Positions 46,475 through 56,163 of a stretch of 64,000 bases of DNA are shown piece after piece (within the stretch, counting starts at the first letter, position 1; every line of letters begins with the position of its first letter). The notes beneath the pieces were generated by a model. That model saw nothing but the letters and a program-made list of their open reading frames with translations. It made no database searches and had not been told where the DNA came from. Source of the stretch: Kitasatospora sp. MMS16-BH015 (GTDB lineage: Bacteria > Actinomycetota > Actinomycetes > Streptomycetales > Streptomycetaceae); contig NZ_CP025394.1 in the NCBI RefSeq assembly GCF_002943525.1, forward strand, positions 3,720,001-3,784,000. Reading direction: 5' to 3'. The position numbers and the translations under genes are program-made.

Positions 46475-47439
46475 GTCTGCTCGTCCTCGGCGGTACCCGT
46501 TTCCTGGGCCGCGCCCTCGTCGAGGCCGCACTGGCCGACGGCCACCAGGTGACCTTGTTCAACCGCGGTCGTACCAACCCCGGGCTGTTCCCCGGGGTCG
46601 AGACCGTCATCGGCGATCGCACCGAAGACCTGTCAGCGCTGTCCCGGCGCCGTTGGGACGCCGTGGTCGACGTGGCCGGCTACGACCCCCAGGTGGTCGG
46701 CCTGTCAGTCGATGCCCTGCGCGGCCGGGTGGGGCGGTACGTCTTCGTCTCGTCCCTGTCCGTCCTCGCGGACCAGAGCACGCCGCAGGACGAGGACGGC
46801 GCACTGCTCGTCCTCCGTGCGGGCATGCCGCCCGAGGACGCGTACGGGGCCCGCAAGGCCGCCAGCGAACGGCTGGTGCGTGACGCGTTCGCGGAGCGGG
46901 CGTCCATCGTCCGCCTGGGCATGATCGTCGGGCCGCACGATCCGACGGACCGCTTCGCCTACTGGCCGCGCCGCTTCGCCCGCGGCGGGCGCGTGCTGCT
47001 TCCCGGCGACCCGACGGATGCCGCCCAGTTCATCGATGTCCGGGACGTCGCCGACTGGATCGTCGGGTGCGTGAGCAAGGAGCGGGGCGGCGTCTTCAAC
47101 GTGACCGGGCCGACGATCGCCTTCGGCACGTTCTTCGACGCGTGCCGCGCGGCGGCCGGCACACCGGCCGAGACGGTCTGGGTGCCGAGCGAGCGGCTGC
47201 TCGCGGCCGGAGCCGATCCCTGGATGGGGGTTCCGATGTGGATCGCCGACCCGGCGTGCGCAGCCATCAACCGGGTCGACGTCTCACGCGCACTGACCGC
47301 CGGTCTGACGCTCCGTCCGCTCGCACGGACCCTGGCGGACACGCTCGCCTGGGACAAGGCGCGCGGCAGCCTGCCCCCGGGCCAGGAGGGGCTCAGCGCG
47401 GTGGAGGAGCGCCGCCTCCTGGGAGCCCTGACGCACTGA
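46447..47439 (+). CDS. NAD-dependent epimerase/dehydratase family protein (paralogue 1)
   Basis: A 330-residue extended-SDR protein. The cofactor motif is LVLGGTRFLGRALVEAAL, followed by LFNRGRT, an Asp-rich strand WDAVVDVAGYDP, the Ser strand YVFVSSLSV, and an intact YxxxK (YGARKAASERL). The C-terminal half includes FIDVRDVADWIVGCV and ends PPGQEGLSAVEERRLLGAL. It closely parallels the protein at 49011-50018, so the two are likely paralogues. The substrate is probably a nucleotide sugar or small ketone; unknown. Confidence 0.85.
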   Translation: MRSTPSRPLSLLVLGGTRFLGRALVEAALADGHQVTLFNRGRTNPGLFPGVETVIGDRTEDLSALSRRRWDAVVDVAGYDPQVVGLSVDALRGRVGRYVFVSSLSVLADQSTPQDEDGALLVLRAGMPPEDAYGARKAASERLVRDAFAERASIVRLGMIVGPHDPTDRFAYWPRRFARGGRVLLPGDPTDAAQFIDVRDVADWIVGCVSKERGGVFNVTGPTIAFGTFFDACRAAAGTPAETVWVPSERLLAAGADPWMGVPMWIADPACAAINRVDVSRALTAGLTLRPLARTLADTLAWDKARGSLPPGQEGLSAVEERRLLGALTH

Positions 47440-47451
47440 CCGCGGCGATCC

Positions 47452-47483
47452 GAGGGCCGGCCGCCCGTCCGGGACCGGCCCTC
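47452..47483 (+). terminator. Terminator-like inverted repeat
   Basis: GAGGGCCGG (47452-47460) pairs with CCGGCCCTC (47475-47483) around 14 bases, between converging genes. Confidence 0.5.
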
Positions 47484-47530
47484 ACCGGCCCCGGGTGCTC
47501 CGCCGACGCACGCGCACCCGGCGATCCGTC

Positions 47531-48850
47531 TCAGTCCACCGTGGTCAGCGGCGGGAGCTGCCAGCGGCCGTCCAGGGCGGCCGGGCGGGGGCCGTAGATG
47601 CGGAGCAGGACGGTGAAGGGGCCGGGCGGGGTGGGGAGCCAGTTGGCGGCCTCGGCCGGGCTGGTCGGCGGGTGGGGTTGGAGGTGGAGGGTGAGGGAGC
47701 CGTCGGGGGCGTGGGCGAGGCCGGGGGTGCGGCTGCCGACGGCGTAGCGGGCGGCGGGGTTGGGGACGAGGAGGCGGTCGGGCAGGCGGTAGACGGTGAC
47801 GGACCAGAAGTGGCGGGCCGGCGGGAGGCCGTCGGCGGGGAAGTGCAGGGTGTGGCGGCGGCTGCCGTCCGGCGGGCGGTGGCCGAGGTCGTCGGCGAGC
47901 CAGCCGCCGTACCAGGCCTCCTCGGCGGGGAGGCCGTAGAGGCCGAGGTACGCGCCCATCGCGCGGGCCAGGTAGTCGTCGCCGAGCTGGACGCGGGTGC
48001 CGAAGAGGCCGACCGAATCGGTCTGGCCGGCGGCGGCCTCGGTGAGGGTGGCCCGGGCGTCGGCGATGCCCTCCCGGAGGGCCTCGCGCAGCTCCAGCGG
48101 GAGCGCGGCCGGCTCGAAGTCGCCGCTGCCGATGCCGAGTTCGGCGAGCCGGCGGCGGAGGTCGGCCTCGGTGGGCAGCGGCGGGAAGAAGCCGAGCAGG
48201 AAGTCGAGGAGGACGAACCAGTCCAGGGTCTCCCGGATCTCCTCGCGCCAGACCGGCCAGACCGGGTCCGGTGCGGCGGGTGGCGGTGCGGTGGCGAGCA
48301 CCGCGCTGAGCGGCCGGAGGGTGCAGCCGCGCTGGAGCTCCTCGACGGCGGGCACGTCCGCCTCGCCCGCCAGGTAGGTGCGACCGATCACGCCGACCAG
48401 CTGGGTCTCGGCGCGCAGCACGCCGTCGAAGCCCTGCCGTCCGTCGCCGGTGAAGCGGGGGCCGGCGATCAGGTAGCGGCCGGGCCCGGGGCCGGTGGTC
48501 CGGGCCCCGATGAAGCCGACGTACGCGGTGTCGAGGTCGTGCACCGAGAGCAGGTGGTAGCGGTCGCCAAAGTCGGGCACGTCCAGCACCCAGGGCTCGG
48601 CCCGCAGGTCGAGCCAGGCCCAGGAGTACGGGGTGTCGGTGCTGGGGGCGATCACGTCGGCGTTGGCCGAGCTGAACGGCTCGGGGTAGTGCCGGAAGAC
48701 GCCGAACCCGCCGACGTAACGCGGATCCGCCTCGTCGAGGGCCTGGGAGTAGAGGGTGCGGTAGTTCTCCAGGAGCGGGTACCCCCAGATCCACGCCTCG
48801 GCGGCGGTCTTGCGGACGGTCGCCGGATCGACGAGGGCCGGGTTGCCCAT
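47531..48850 (-). CDS. DUF1254/DUF1214 domain protein
   Basis: A 439-residue protein. The N-terminal DUF1254 part (AAEAWIWGYPLLENYRTLY, then VIAPSTDTPYSWAWLDLRAEPWVLDVPD) and the C-terminal DUF1214 part (RHFWSVTVYRLPDRLLVPN, and GSLTLHLQPHPP) are both recognisable. Members are often exported, but no signal peptide is seen here. Function is not established. It lies between two NAD-epimerase paralogues, in the opposite direction. Confidence 0.82.
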   Translation of the reverse strand: MGNPALVDPATVRKTAAEAWIWGYPLLENYRTLYSQALDEADPRYVGGFGVFRHYPEPFSSANADVIAPSTDTPYSWAWLDLRAEPWVLDVPDFGDRYHLLSVHDLDTAYVGFIGARTTGPGPGRYLIAGPRFTGDGRQGFDGVLRAETQLVGVIGRTYLAGEADVPAVEELQRGCTLRPLSAVLATAPPPAAPDPVWPVWREEIRETLDWFVLLDFLLGFFPPLPTEADLRRRLAELGIGSGDFEPAALPLELREALREGIADARATLTEAAAGQTDSVGLFGTRVQLGDDYLARAMGAYLGLYGLPAEEAWYGGWLADDLGHRPPDGSRRHTLHFPADGLPPARHFWSVTVYRLPDRLLVPNPAARYAVGSRTPGLAHAPDGSLTLHLQPHPPTSPAEAANWLPTPPGPFTVLLRIYGPRPAALDGRWQLPPLTTVD

Positions 48851-49010
48851 GGCGCTGCACTCCCCTGTTGCCGGGTATCTTGCCCGTCATTCTGGGGGTG
48901 ACGCCGCGTCAACCTGGGGAGACGCACCGTCAGCTCCCCCGTCGGCGACCCGGCTCTGCCCTGGGCAGAGGTACTGGCGTGCGAGCGGTGGAGCGGGGAA
49001 GCCTTGCCCC

Positions 49011-50018
49011 ATGGACTTCCTCATCCTCGGCGGCTCGAACTTCCTCGGGCGCGCCTACGTGGCACAGGCGCTGGAGCGCGGGCACCGGGTCACCACCTTC
49101 AACCGGGGCGTCACCGGCCCCGACCTGCCCGGGGTGGAGGCCGTCCGGGGCGATCGCCACCGTGCCGACGACCTGGCCCGGCTGGTCGCCGGCCGGCGCT
49201 GGGACACCGTGGTGGACACCTCCGGCCAGCAGCCGGCCGCCGTCGGGCTGGCCGCCCGGGTGCTGCGGCCGCACGTGCGGCACTACGGGTTCGTCTCCTC
49301 GATCCACGCCTTCGCCGACTGGGGCAAGGTGCGGCTGGACGAGGGCTCCACGCTGCACGAGTGCCCGGCCGACACCCCGCCGGACCAGCCGGCCGGCAAC
49401 CACCTCAAGGCCGGGTGCGAGCGGGCGGTGCTGGCGGAGTTCGGGGCGACCGACACGCTGATCCTCAACTGCGGTCTGCTGATCGGGCCGCACGAGAGCC
49501 TGGGCCGGCTGCTCTGGTGGCTGGAGCGGATCGCCGCGGGCGGGCCGGTGGTCGCCCCCGGGCAGCCGGGGCGGGGCATCCAGCTGATCGACGCCCGGGA
49601 TTTCGCGGCCTTCGGCCTCGACCTGGCCGAACGGGCCGAGACCGGCCGCTACCTGACCACGGCCCCGATCGACAGCTCCACCATGGGCGAGCTGATCGAG
49701 GCCTGCATCCGGGCCACCGGCTCCGACGCCCGGCCGGTCTGGCTGGACGACTCGGCCCTGCTGGCCGGGGCGGTCGCCCCCTGGACGGAGCTGCCGTTCT
49801 GGCTGCCGGACCAGCCCGACTACACCGCGATCTGGCGCGGCGACACCTCCCGGGCGATCGCGGCCGGGCTGCGCTGCCGCCCGCTGGCCGAGTCCGTGCG
49901 GGACACCTGGGCCTGGCTGGCCGAACGCGGCCCCCGCAGCACGCCGTACCTCCAGGGCACCCTGCCGATCGGGCTGGGCGCCGAGAAGGAGCGGGCGCTG
50001 CTGGAGGCCGCGCACTGA
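49011..50018 (+). CDS. NAD-dependent epimerase family protein (paralogue 2, Tyr replaced)
   Basis: A 335-residue extended-SDR protein with LILGGSNFLGRAYVAQAL and FNRGVTGPDLPGVEAVRGD, paralleling the gene at 46447. The catalytic segment reads AGNHLKAGCERAVL, so the Lys is kept but the Tyr four residues before it is Gly. The C-terminus YLQGTLPIGLGAEKERALLEAAH resembles the paralogue. It may have lost or changed activity. ATG 49011 is chosen as the first residue of the Rossmann strand. Confidence 0.85.
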   Translation: MDFLILGGSNFLGRAYVAQALERGHRVTTFNRGVTGPDLPGVEAVRGDRHRADDLARLVAGRRWDTVVDTSGQQPAAVGLAARVLRPHVRHYGFVSSIHAFADWGKVRLDEGSTLHECPADTPPDQPAGNHLKAGCERAVLAEFGATDTLILNCGLLIGPHESLGRLLWWLERIAAGGPVVAPGQPGRGIQLIDARDFAAFGLDLAERAETGRYLTTAPIDSSTMGELIEACIRATGSDARPVWLDDSALLAGAVAPWTELPFWLPDQPDYTAIWRGDTSRAIAAGLRCRPLAESVRDTWAWLAERGPRSTPYLQGTLPIGLGAEKERALLEAAH

Positions 50019-50061
50019 GCCGACCGGACGGGGTCGGCGGGGTGGTGAACGGACCGATGGG

Positions 50062-50820
50062 TTAGCGGGGTGGTGGCAGGCGATGCAGGAAGACGTCGAA
50101 GGCCGTCGGCTCCACGGCCGTCACCCCCCTGAACGGGAAGTCCATCTCCTTGATCACCAGGAGCGAGATCACCACCAACCCGCTCATGGCCAGCACCATC
50201 AGGGTGTGCGAGAGGGTGTTGGAGAGGCCGAACAGGAAGGTGAAGCCGACGGTGAGCGCCGCGCCGGCGATCAGCGCGTCCCAGAGCAGTGGCGGCACCT
50301 CGTCGTCGATCTGGTTGAGCCGGGCCCGGCGTTCGGAGGCCAGGTTCTCCAGGTTGGCGACGGCGTGCTCGTAGAGCACCTGCTGCTGCGCGGTGGTCGG
50401 GTTGAAGGAGAACACGTCGGAGCGGATCTTGTAGATCAGGTCGGTGGCCTCGGGGCTGGACTGGTGACTGCTCATCAGCTCCCACTCCTTGTCCTTGACC
50501 AGGTTGGCGTACGCGAGGGTCTGCTTCTCCAGGTCGGGGCCGAGCGGGGCCGGTAGCTGCCGGGAGATCCAGTAGACGCCGGCCAGTGAGTCGGCCTCCT
50601 TGAAGGTGGTCTGCCGTGCCTTGTCGTTGTTCTCCCAGACCGCGATCACCACGAAGGCGAGCAGCACGGCGTAGAGCACGCCGACGGCGGCGAAGATGAA
50701 CCCGGCGACCTCGTTGTGGCGTTCGCGGACGGGGTGGGGGACGAAGCGCTGGAGCAGGTAGAGCAGTGCGGCGAGCGCCGCGAGGACCGCGACCAGGATG
50801 CCGATGTCCTGCCACGTCAT
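50062..50820 (-). CDS. DUF4239 (bestrophin-like) membrane protein
   Basis: A 252-residue integral membrane protein. Two helices at the N-terminus (ILVAVLAALAALLYLLQRF and EVAGFIFAAVGVLYAVLLAFVVIAV), a central soluble stretch with KDKEWELMSS, and two helices near the end (LIAGAALTVGFTFLFGLSNTLSHTLMV). The arrangement matches DUF4239 proteins, which resemble bestrophin channels. Function unknown. It lies 186 bp downstream of the polyprenyl synthase stop in the same direction and could be in the same unit. Confidence 0.8.
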   Translation of the reverse strand: MTWQDIGILVAVLAALAALLYLLQRFVPHPVRERHNEVAGFIFAAVGVLYAVLLAFVVIAVWENNDKARQTTFKEADSLAGVYWISRQLPAPLGPDLEKQTLAYANLVKDKEWELMSSHQSSPEATDLIYKIRSDVFSFNPTTAQQQVLYEHAVANLENLASERRARLNQIDDEVPPLLWDALIAGAALTVGFTFLFGLSNTLSHTLMVLAMSGLVVISLLVIKEMDFPFRGVTAVEPTAFDVFLHRLPPPR

Positions 50821-51006
50821 GAAGTGGCCTTTCTGACTGCGGTACGGGTTTCTGACGGCGGTGCGAGGCCACGCCGTCGGTACGGCGAGGCCGTCCGGGC
50901 ATGGCTGCGCCGGGGCCGGGGCGTCGATCGGGACGGCCGGGCCATCGGAAGGCGCGGTGGGGCCGCCGACTGGAGCGGTGGGGTCGTCACCCGGGGCGGC
51001 GGGATC

Positions 51007-52056
51007 TCAGCTGGAGCGGCGGGTGATCAGTTCGGCGAGGGCGAGCAGCTGCTCGGCGTCGGCCGGGTCCTGGACCGCCTCGGTGAGGTGGCCGATCGCG
51101 GCGGCCATCCGCTCGCAGGATTCGGCCTGGGCCCAGGCACGGCCGCCGGCGGCGTCCACCGCCTCGGCGGCGAGGAGCAACTCCTGCGGGGTGAGCGGTG
51201 CTTGGCTTGCGTAGAGCTCGGCAAGCCGGGCGCCGGCCGGGGTGCCGGATTCGAGGGCGAAGACCACCGGGAGGGACTTCTTGCGGGCGGCCAGATCGGC
51301 GCCCACCGGCTTGCCGGTGACGGCCGGGTCGCCCCAGATGCCGATCAGGTCGTCGATCAGTTGGAAGGCCAGGCCGATCTCCCGGCCGAACGCCTCCAGG
51401 GCGTCGGCCGCGCGCTCGTCGCCACCGCCGTAGAGCGCGCCGACGGCGCAGGCGCAGCCGAGCAGGGCGCCGGTCTTGGCCTCGGCCATCGCGAGCACCT
51501 CGGCGAGGGTCACGTCGCCGCGCTGCTCGAAGGCGCAGTCCTCGCGCTGGCCCTCGCAGAGCTCGACCACGCAGTCGGCCAGCCGGCGGACGGCGGCCGG
51601 GGCGGCGGGGTGCGGGTCCTCGGCGAGGACCCGCAGGGCCAGCGAGTGCATCGCGTCGCCGGCGAGGATGGCCTCGGTGGTGCTGAACGCCTTCCAGGCC
51701 GTGGGGCGGTGCCGCCGCACGGGGTCGTGGTCGATCACGTCGTCGTGCAGCAGCGTGAAGTTGTGCACCAGCTCGACGGCCACGGCGGGGCGGACGGCCG
51801 CCTCCGGCCCGCCGCCGACGGCCCGCGCGGCGGCGAAGACCAGCGCGGGCCGCACGGCCTTGCCGGCCCCGCCCGCCACCGGGGTGCCGTCCGGCTCCCA
51901 CCAGCCGAAGTGGTAGCCCGAGACCAGCCGCATCGCGCCGGGCATGCCGCCCACCGCCGCGCGCAGGGCCGGATCGACCACCGCCTTGGTGGTGGCCAGC
52001 ACCTCCGCCGCCCCGTGACCGGTCTGCCGCTCACGCTCCAATGCGAACATTCCCAT
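51007..52056 (-). CDS. Polyprenyl diphosphate synthase, probable encapsulin cargo
   Basis: A 349-residue all-helical prenyltransferase. Both Asp-rich motifs are present: LLHDDVIDHD (first, DDxxD) and QLIDDLIGIWGD (second). It should condense IPP with allylic diphosphates, chain length not readable. ATG 52056 is preferred over ATG 52062, because GGGGGAGGA abuts the latter and sits about seven bases before the former. It follows the encapsulin gene by about 175 bp in the same direction. Polyprenyl transferases are known partners of family 2B encapsulins. No long disordered loading tail is visible at either end. Confidence 0.88.
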   Translation of the reverse strand: MGMFALERERQTGHGAAEVLATTKAVVDPALRAAVGGMPGAMRLVSGYHFGWWEPDGTPVAGGAGKAVRPALVFAAARAVGGGPEAAVRPAVAVELVHNFTLLHDDVIDHDPVRRHRPTAWKAFSTTEAILAGDAMHSLALRVLAEDPHPAAPAAVRRLADCVVELCEGQREDCAFEQRGDVTLAEVLAMAEAKTGALLGCACAVGALYGGGDERAADALEAFGREIGLAFQLIDDLIGIWGDPAVTGKPVGADLAARKKSLPVVFALESGTPAGARLAELYASQAPLTPQELLLAAEAVDAAGGRAWAQAESCERMAAAIGHLTEAVQDPADAEQLLALAELITRRSS

Positions 52057-52231
52057 GTGCATTCCTCCCCCAGAACGACCCGGGCCGCAGAGATGCCCGG
52101 GCTGAAAACACGGCGGAGCGCGGCGACGGCTGCCGGGTGAACAAGCCCGGCCGCCTCGCCGCACTCCGCCGCTGCATTCCACTCGCCCTCAGGGGCGAAC
52201 GGATTTACGAATTGCGCTCGCGCTCGGTCGG

Positions 52232-53659
52232 TCAATCCCGCGGGCGGGCGACGTCCACGTTCTCCAGGACACCGATCGCGTCGGGTACCAGAATGGCGGC
52301 CGAGTAGTAGGCGCTGACCAGGTAGGAAATGATCGCCTTCTCGTTGATGCCCATGAACCGGACCGAGAGGCTGGGCTGGTACTCGTCCGGGATGCCGGTC
52401 TGGTGGAGGCCGATGACGCCCTGGTTGTCGGCGCCGGTACGCAGGGCCAGGATCGAGCTGGTGTGGCCGTCGACGATCGGGATCTTGTTGCAGGAGAAGA
52501 TCGGCACCCCGCGCCAGCCGGGCACCGAGGTGCCCTGCACGTCGACCGGGGTCGGGTAGAGGCCGCGCTTGGAGCACTCCCGGCCGAAGGCGGCGATCGC
52601 CTTCGGGTGCGCCAGGAAGAACTTGGTGCCCCGGCGGCGGCTGAGCAGGTCGTCCATGTCGTCCGGGGTGGGCGGGCCGGAGTGGGTCTGGATCCGCTGG
52701 TCGTAGTCCGCGTTCTGCAGCAGGCCGAACTCGGCGTTGTTGACCAGCTCGTACTCCTGGCGCTCGCGCAGCGCCTCGATGGTGAGCCGCAACTGCTGCT
52801 CGATCTGGTTCATCGGCTGGTTGTAGAGGTCGGCGACCCGGCTGTGCACCTGGAGCACCGTCTGCGCGACGCTGAGCTCGTACTCGCGGGGGGCGAGCTC
52901 GTAGTCGACGAAGGTGCCGGGCAGCTCGTGCTCGCCCTCGTGGCCGGCCGAGAGCTCGATCTCGGCCTCACCGTGCTTGTTCTGCGCCTGGCGGGTGCCC
53001 GAGAGGTACGCGAGCACCTGGTCGCGCAGCTCCGGGGAGCGGTCGGCGAGCTGCTGGAAGGCGGCCCAGGGCAGCGAGAGCAGGGTGCCGGCCGTGGCGG
53101 CCTTGACCGAGTAGTCCCACAGGGCGTCGGGCTGCTCCAGGGCCTCGTCGCCCATGTGGTCGCCGTCGGCGAGCACGCCGAGCACGGTGGAGACGCCGTA
53201 CTTGCCGGTGCCGATCCGGTTGACCTTGCCGTGCGCGATCAGCACCACGTCGGAGACCGGCTGGCCCGCCTCGGCCAGCACCTCGCCGGCGGCGAACTCG
53301 CGCTGGGTGAAGCGGCCGGCCAGCTCGGCGAGCAGCGCGTCGTCCTCGAACCCGCGCAGCACCGGCAGCTCGCGCAGCGAGGGCGGGACGATCCGCACCT
53401 CCTGGCCCGTCTTGACGAAGCTCACCCGGCCGCGGCCGACGGCGTAGCTGAGCCGCCGGTTGACCCGGTAGGTGCCGCCCGAGACCTGCACCCACGGCAG
53501 CTGCTTGAGCAGCCAACGCGAGCTGATGCCTTGCATCTGCGGCTCGGACTTGGTCGTGGTGGCCAGATTCCGCGCGCCCGCGGTGCCGAGGCTCGTCTGC
53601 TGGCGGCCCTCCGGCTGCCCGCCCTGGGCCGGAATACCAGTGCTGGTCTCGGTCGACAT
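52232..53659 (-). CDS. eshA: Family 2B encapsulin shell protein (EshA-like)
   Basis: A 475-residue protein. The N-terminal arm ([42 protein letters not shown], in parts) and the HK97-type shell fold flank an inserted cyclic-nucleotide-binding domain (about 110-225: [56 protein letters not shown]). The C-terminal half ([30 protein letters not shown] and [17 protein letters not shown]) is typical of family 2 encapsulins. EshA of S. griseus affects sporulation. It should assemble into a protein shell around an enzyme, gated or controlled by a nucleotide. The start ATG 53659 has GGGGAGGG upstream. Confidence 0.92.
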   Translation of the reverse strand: MSTETSTGIPAQGGQPEGRQQTSLGTAGARNLATTTKSEPQMQGISSRWLLKQLPWVQVSGGTYRVNRRLSYAVGRGRVSFVKTGQEVRIVPPSLRELPVLRGFEDDALLAELAGRFTQREFAAGEVLAEAGQPVSDVVLIAHGKVNRIGTGKYGVSTVLGVLADGDHMGDEALEQPDALWDYSVKAATAGTLLSLPWAAFQQLADRSPELRDQVLAYLSGTRQAQNKHGEAEIELSAGHEGEHELPGTFVDYELAPREYELSVAQTVLQVHSRVADLYNQPMNQIEQQLRLTIEALRERQEYELVNNAEFGLLQNADYDQRIQTHSGPPTPDDMDDLLSRRRGTKFFLAHPKAIAAFGRECSKRGLYPTPVDVQGTSVPGWRGVPIFSCNKIPIVDGHTSSILALRTGADNQGVIGLHQTGIPDEYQPSLSVRFMGINEKAIISYLVSAYYSAAILVPDAIGVLENVDVARPRD

Positions 53660-53960
53660 GAAAAGCCCTCCCCAACGAGGCATGGGGTAACCGCCCCCAC
53701 GCCGTTACCGTCCATTGCAAGGTCCATCGTGGGGGTGTCGGGACAGAACTGGCAATCACTCATTCGAGTGGTCGAATATGCCAGACAATTAGCACGAGCA
53801 GTTCATTTGAACGAATACTTTTCACTCAAGCGATCGAATGCACCGGAAAGGCCCTGCTCACTCCTTCCCGGCCGCCCAGCGCGCCACACCGCCACTCGAA
53901 CACCTCTCGCCCCGGGCACCCCCGTGCCGCGCCCCCTCCGGTGACCGCTAAGGTGCCCCC
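53660..53960. promoter_or_regulatory. Divergent regulatory region of the encapsulin and ATP-grasp genes
   Basis: About 300 bp, AT-richer than the surroundings near 53760-53840. It holds ATTCGA-GTGG-TCGAAT (53762-53777) and GTTCA-TT-TGAAC (53801-53812), two small inverted repeats that could be operators. The ATP-grasp -10 TAAGGT (53949-53954) is seven bases before GTG 53961. Confidence 0.5.
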
Positions 53961-54998
53961 GTGAACGCCCCCGTCCGGGTGTGGCTGAACCGCACCTACG
54001 CCGAGAACGTCTTCTTCGTCGACCAGCTCCGCACCGCCCCGCGGCCGGTCGAGATCCACGCCACGCACGTGGATCCGGATTCGCCGGTGCTGGCCGCCGC
54101 CGACGTCGGCGCGCTGGAACCGGACGGGCTCGACGGGGCCGCCTACGTCGAGTACGCGCTCGACCACTGCCGCCGGTACGGCATCGACGTCTTCCTCCCC
54201 CGGCTGCACCAACTCGCCGTCGCCCTGGCCCGGTCCGAGTTCGAGGCGGTCGGCACCAGGCTGGTCTGCCCGCCCGCCGCCGCGATCGCCGTCTTCGCCG
54301 ACAAGGCCGACGGCTACCAGGCGATGGCCGCCGCCGGGCTGCCGGTGCCGCCCTGGTACCGCGTCCGCACCGCCGACGAACTCCTGGCCGCCGTCGAGGA
54401 ATTGGAGGCATCAGGGGAGCGCGCCTGCCTCAAGCCGGCCACCGGGGCGGGCGGCGAGGGCTTCCGGGTGCTCACCCGGGAGCCGTTCGGGCTGGGCCAG
54501 TTGGCCGGCCTGCCCGGCGCCGCCGTCCAACTCGACCTGGTGCTGGCAGCGTTGGCCGCCGCACCTGGCGCCGCCGACCTGCTGGTGATGCCCTACCTGG
54601 CGGGCCCGGAGGTCTCGGTGGACTGCCTCGGCGCCCCCGACGGCACCCCGCTGGCCGCCGTCGGCCGGAGCAAGACCAGCCGCCGCCGCAGCTTCACCCT
54701 CGCCCCCGAATACCTCGACCCCGCCCGGGAGTTGGTGGCCCACTTCGGGGTCTCCTACCTGAGCAACGTGCAGTTCCGCCACCACCACGGCCGGCCCGTC
54801 CTGCTGGACGTCAACACCCGGCCCTCCGGCGGGCTGCACCAGCTGCGGCTCTGCGGGCTGAACCTGCCCTGGGCGGCCGTGGCCCAGGCCCTCGGCGAGC
54901 CCGCCGGGCCGCTGACGGCCGTGCTGCCCGACGGGCAGGACTACACCCTGGTCTCGGGCGTCCGCCCGGTGCTCCCCCGGCTGGCCGCCGCAGTCTGA
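53961..54998 (+). CDS. ATP-grasp domain protein
   Basis: A 345-residue protein. It has a preATP-grasp start (VRVWLNRTYAENVFFVDQL), the ATP-binding lid (KADGYQAMAAAGLPVPPWYRV and ACLKPATGAGGEGFRVL), and a metal/ATP site (PEVSVDCLG, VQFRHHHGRPVLLDVNTRPSGG). This is the carboxylate-amine ligase fold. No substrate domain names it. The GTG start is supported by a leaderless -10. It is divergent from the encapsulin gene, but a functional link is not shown. Confidence 0.85.
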   Translation: MNAPVRVWLNRTYAENVFFVDQLRTAPRPVEIHATHVDPDSPVLAAADVGALEPDGLDGAAYVEYALDHCRRYGIDVFLPRLHQLAVALARSEFEAVGTRLVCPPAAAIAVFADKADGYQAMAAAGLPVPPWYRVRTADELLAAVEELEASGERACLKPATGAGGEGFRVLTREPFGLGQLAGLPGAAVQLDLVLAALAAAPGAADLLVMPYLAGPEVSVDCLGAPDGTPLAAVGRSKTSRRRSFTLAPEYLDPARELVAHFGVSYLSNVQFRHHHGRPVLLDVNTRPSGGLHQLRLCGLNLPWAAVAQALGEPAGPLTAVLPDGQDYTLVSGVRPVLPRLAAAV

Positions 54999-55021
54999 CC
55001 CGGTGGGCCGCACCGGCGGGC

Positions 55022-55567
55022 TCAGGCCGGGCCCGTCCAGTCCAGGGTGGGGGGCAGCACGCCCTCCAGGGTGAGCAGCCAACGCTTGGTCTCCAGGCCG
55101 AGCGGCCCGCCGAAGAAGCCGCCCAGGCCGTCGGCGGCGACCACCCGGTGGCAGGGCACCAGCAGGGCCAGCGGGTTGGCGTGCATCATCTGCCCGACGG
55201 CCCGGGCGGCCTGCCCGCCGGTGTCGTTCAGGTCCTCGAACGCACCGCTCAGCGCCGCCAGCCGGCCGTAGGTGACGGTCTCGCCGTACGGCACCTCGGC
55301 GTGCAGGGTCTGCAGCACGGTGCGGTGCGGGCCGCTGGCCGACCGCCAGTCGATCGGCAGCTCGAGCCCCCGGCTGCGGCCGGCGAAGTACTCCGCCACC
55401 CGCTGCCGGACCACCCCGGCCCGCCACTCGTCCGTGCACTCCGGGCCCTCGACCACCCGGCCGGGCTCCACCTCGAAGGAGGCGGCCGCCACGCCCACCG
55501 CCGTCACCCCGAACCACACCGCCCCGCTGGGCAGCGGAGTCTCGACCCGCAGCCAAGAGATCGCCAT
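55022..55567 (-). CDS. ogt: Methylated-DNA-protein cysteine methyltransferase
   Basis: A 181-residue suicide repair protein that removes O6-methyl from guanine. The active-site motif LLVPCHRVVAADG with the acceptor Cys and YGETVTYGRLAAL (DNA-binding helix) are present, with the Ogt-type N-terminal domain (GVTAVGVAAASFEVEPG). ATG 55567 is chosen because the preceding residues in the longer frame do not fit. It lies convergent to the ATP-grasp gene. Confidence 0.93.
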   Translation of the reverse strand: MAISWLRVETPLPSGAVWFGVTAVGVAAASFEVEPGRVVEGPECTDEWRAGVVRQRVAEYFAGRSRGLELPIDWRSASGPHRTVLQTLHAEVPYGETVTYGRLAALSGAFEDLNDTGGQAARAVGQMMHANPLALLVPCHRVVAADGLGGFFGGPLGLETKRWLLTLEGVLPPTLDWTGPA

Positions 55568-55639
55568 ACCCGGCACGCTACCTCGCCCCACCGACGCCCC
55601 GGGGCTGATCCGGAGACTCGGCGGAGACGGCCGGGTGGG

Positions 55640-55873
55640 TCAGAGGTGGTCCCGGAGGTAGTCGGCCATCCGAGCCGTCCAATCCGCGAGCTGGGCGCGC
55701 TCGCACGGCTCCGGCCCGCAGAGGGTGGCGATCTGCTCGGCCGAGAGCCGGCCGCCGCCGGTGGTGGTCATCAGGGAGGAGAGTTCGCGCAACATGGTGG
55801 CCAGCCGTTCGGCGTCCCGGTGGCGGAGCATCACCAAGGCGTCGGTGTGGCCGATCGTGACTGAACCTGGCAT
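55640..55873 (-). CDS. Small conserved-looking hypothetical protein
   Basis: A 77-residue protein with a good ribosome site (TAGGAGG) before ATG 55873. Residues 1-35 look beta-then-helix (PGSVTIGHTDALVMLRHRDAERLATMLREL), then a short Gly/Thr loop and a Cys pair in TLCGPEPCERAQLADW. No family is recognised. The 287-bp stretch upstream (55874-56163) holds nothing else except the promoter of the next gene. Confidence 0.6.
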   Translation of the reverse strand: MPGSVTIGHTDALVMLRHRDAERLATMLRELSSLMTTTGGGRLSAEQIATLCGPEPCERAQLADWTARMADYLRDHL

Positions 55874-56163
55874 CACGGCCTCCTAAGAGCCGAGTACGAC
55901 CCCCGGTCCACCGTACGACCGCCTCCCCGCCGGAGCGACCCGCGACCCGGCAGCCCGATCCCGGTGGCCCTCCGGCCGACGGTCCCGGCGACCCCCAGCC
56001 CGACGGCCCGCGCCCCGGCGACCCGGGCCGGACGGCGGCCGGTGCCCCGGACGGCCGACACGCACCGCCGTGTCTCCCGACCCGGGCGGCGGACGGCCCG
56101 GTGACGGACGAGGATCGAACCAGGACATAACGTCACAAGCTGCCCACCCTCCGAGGAGATCGG

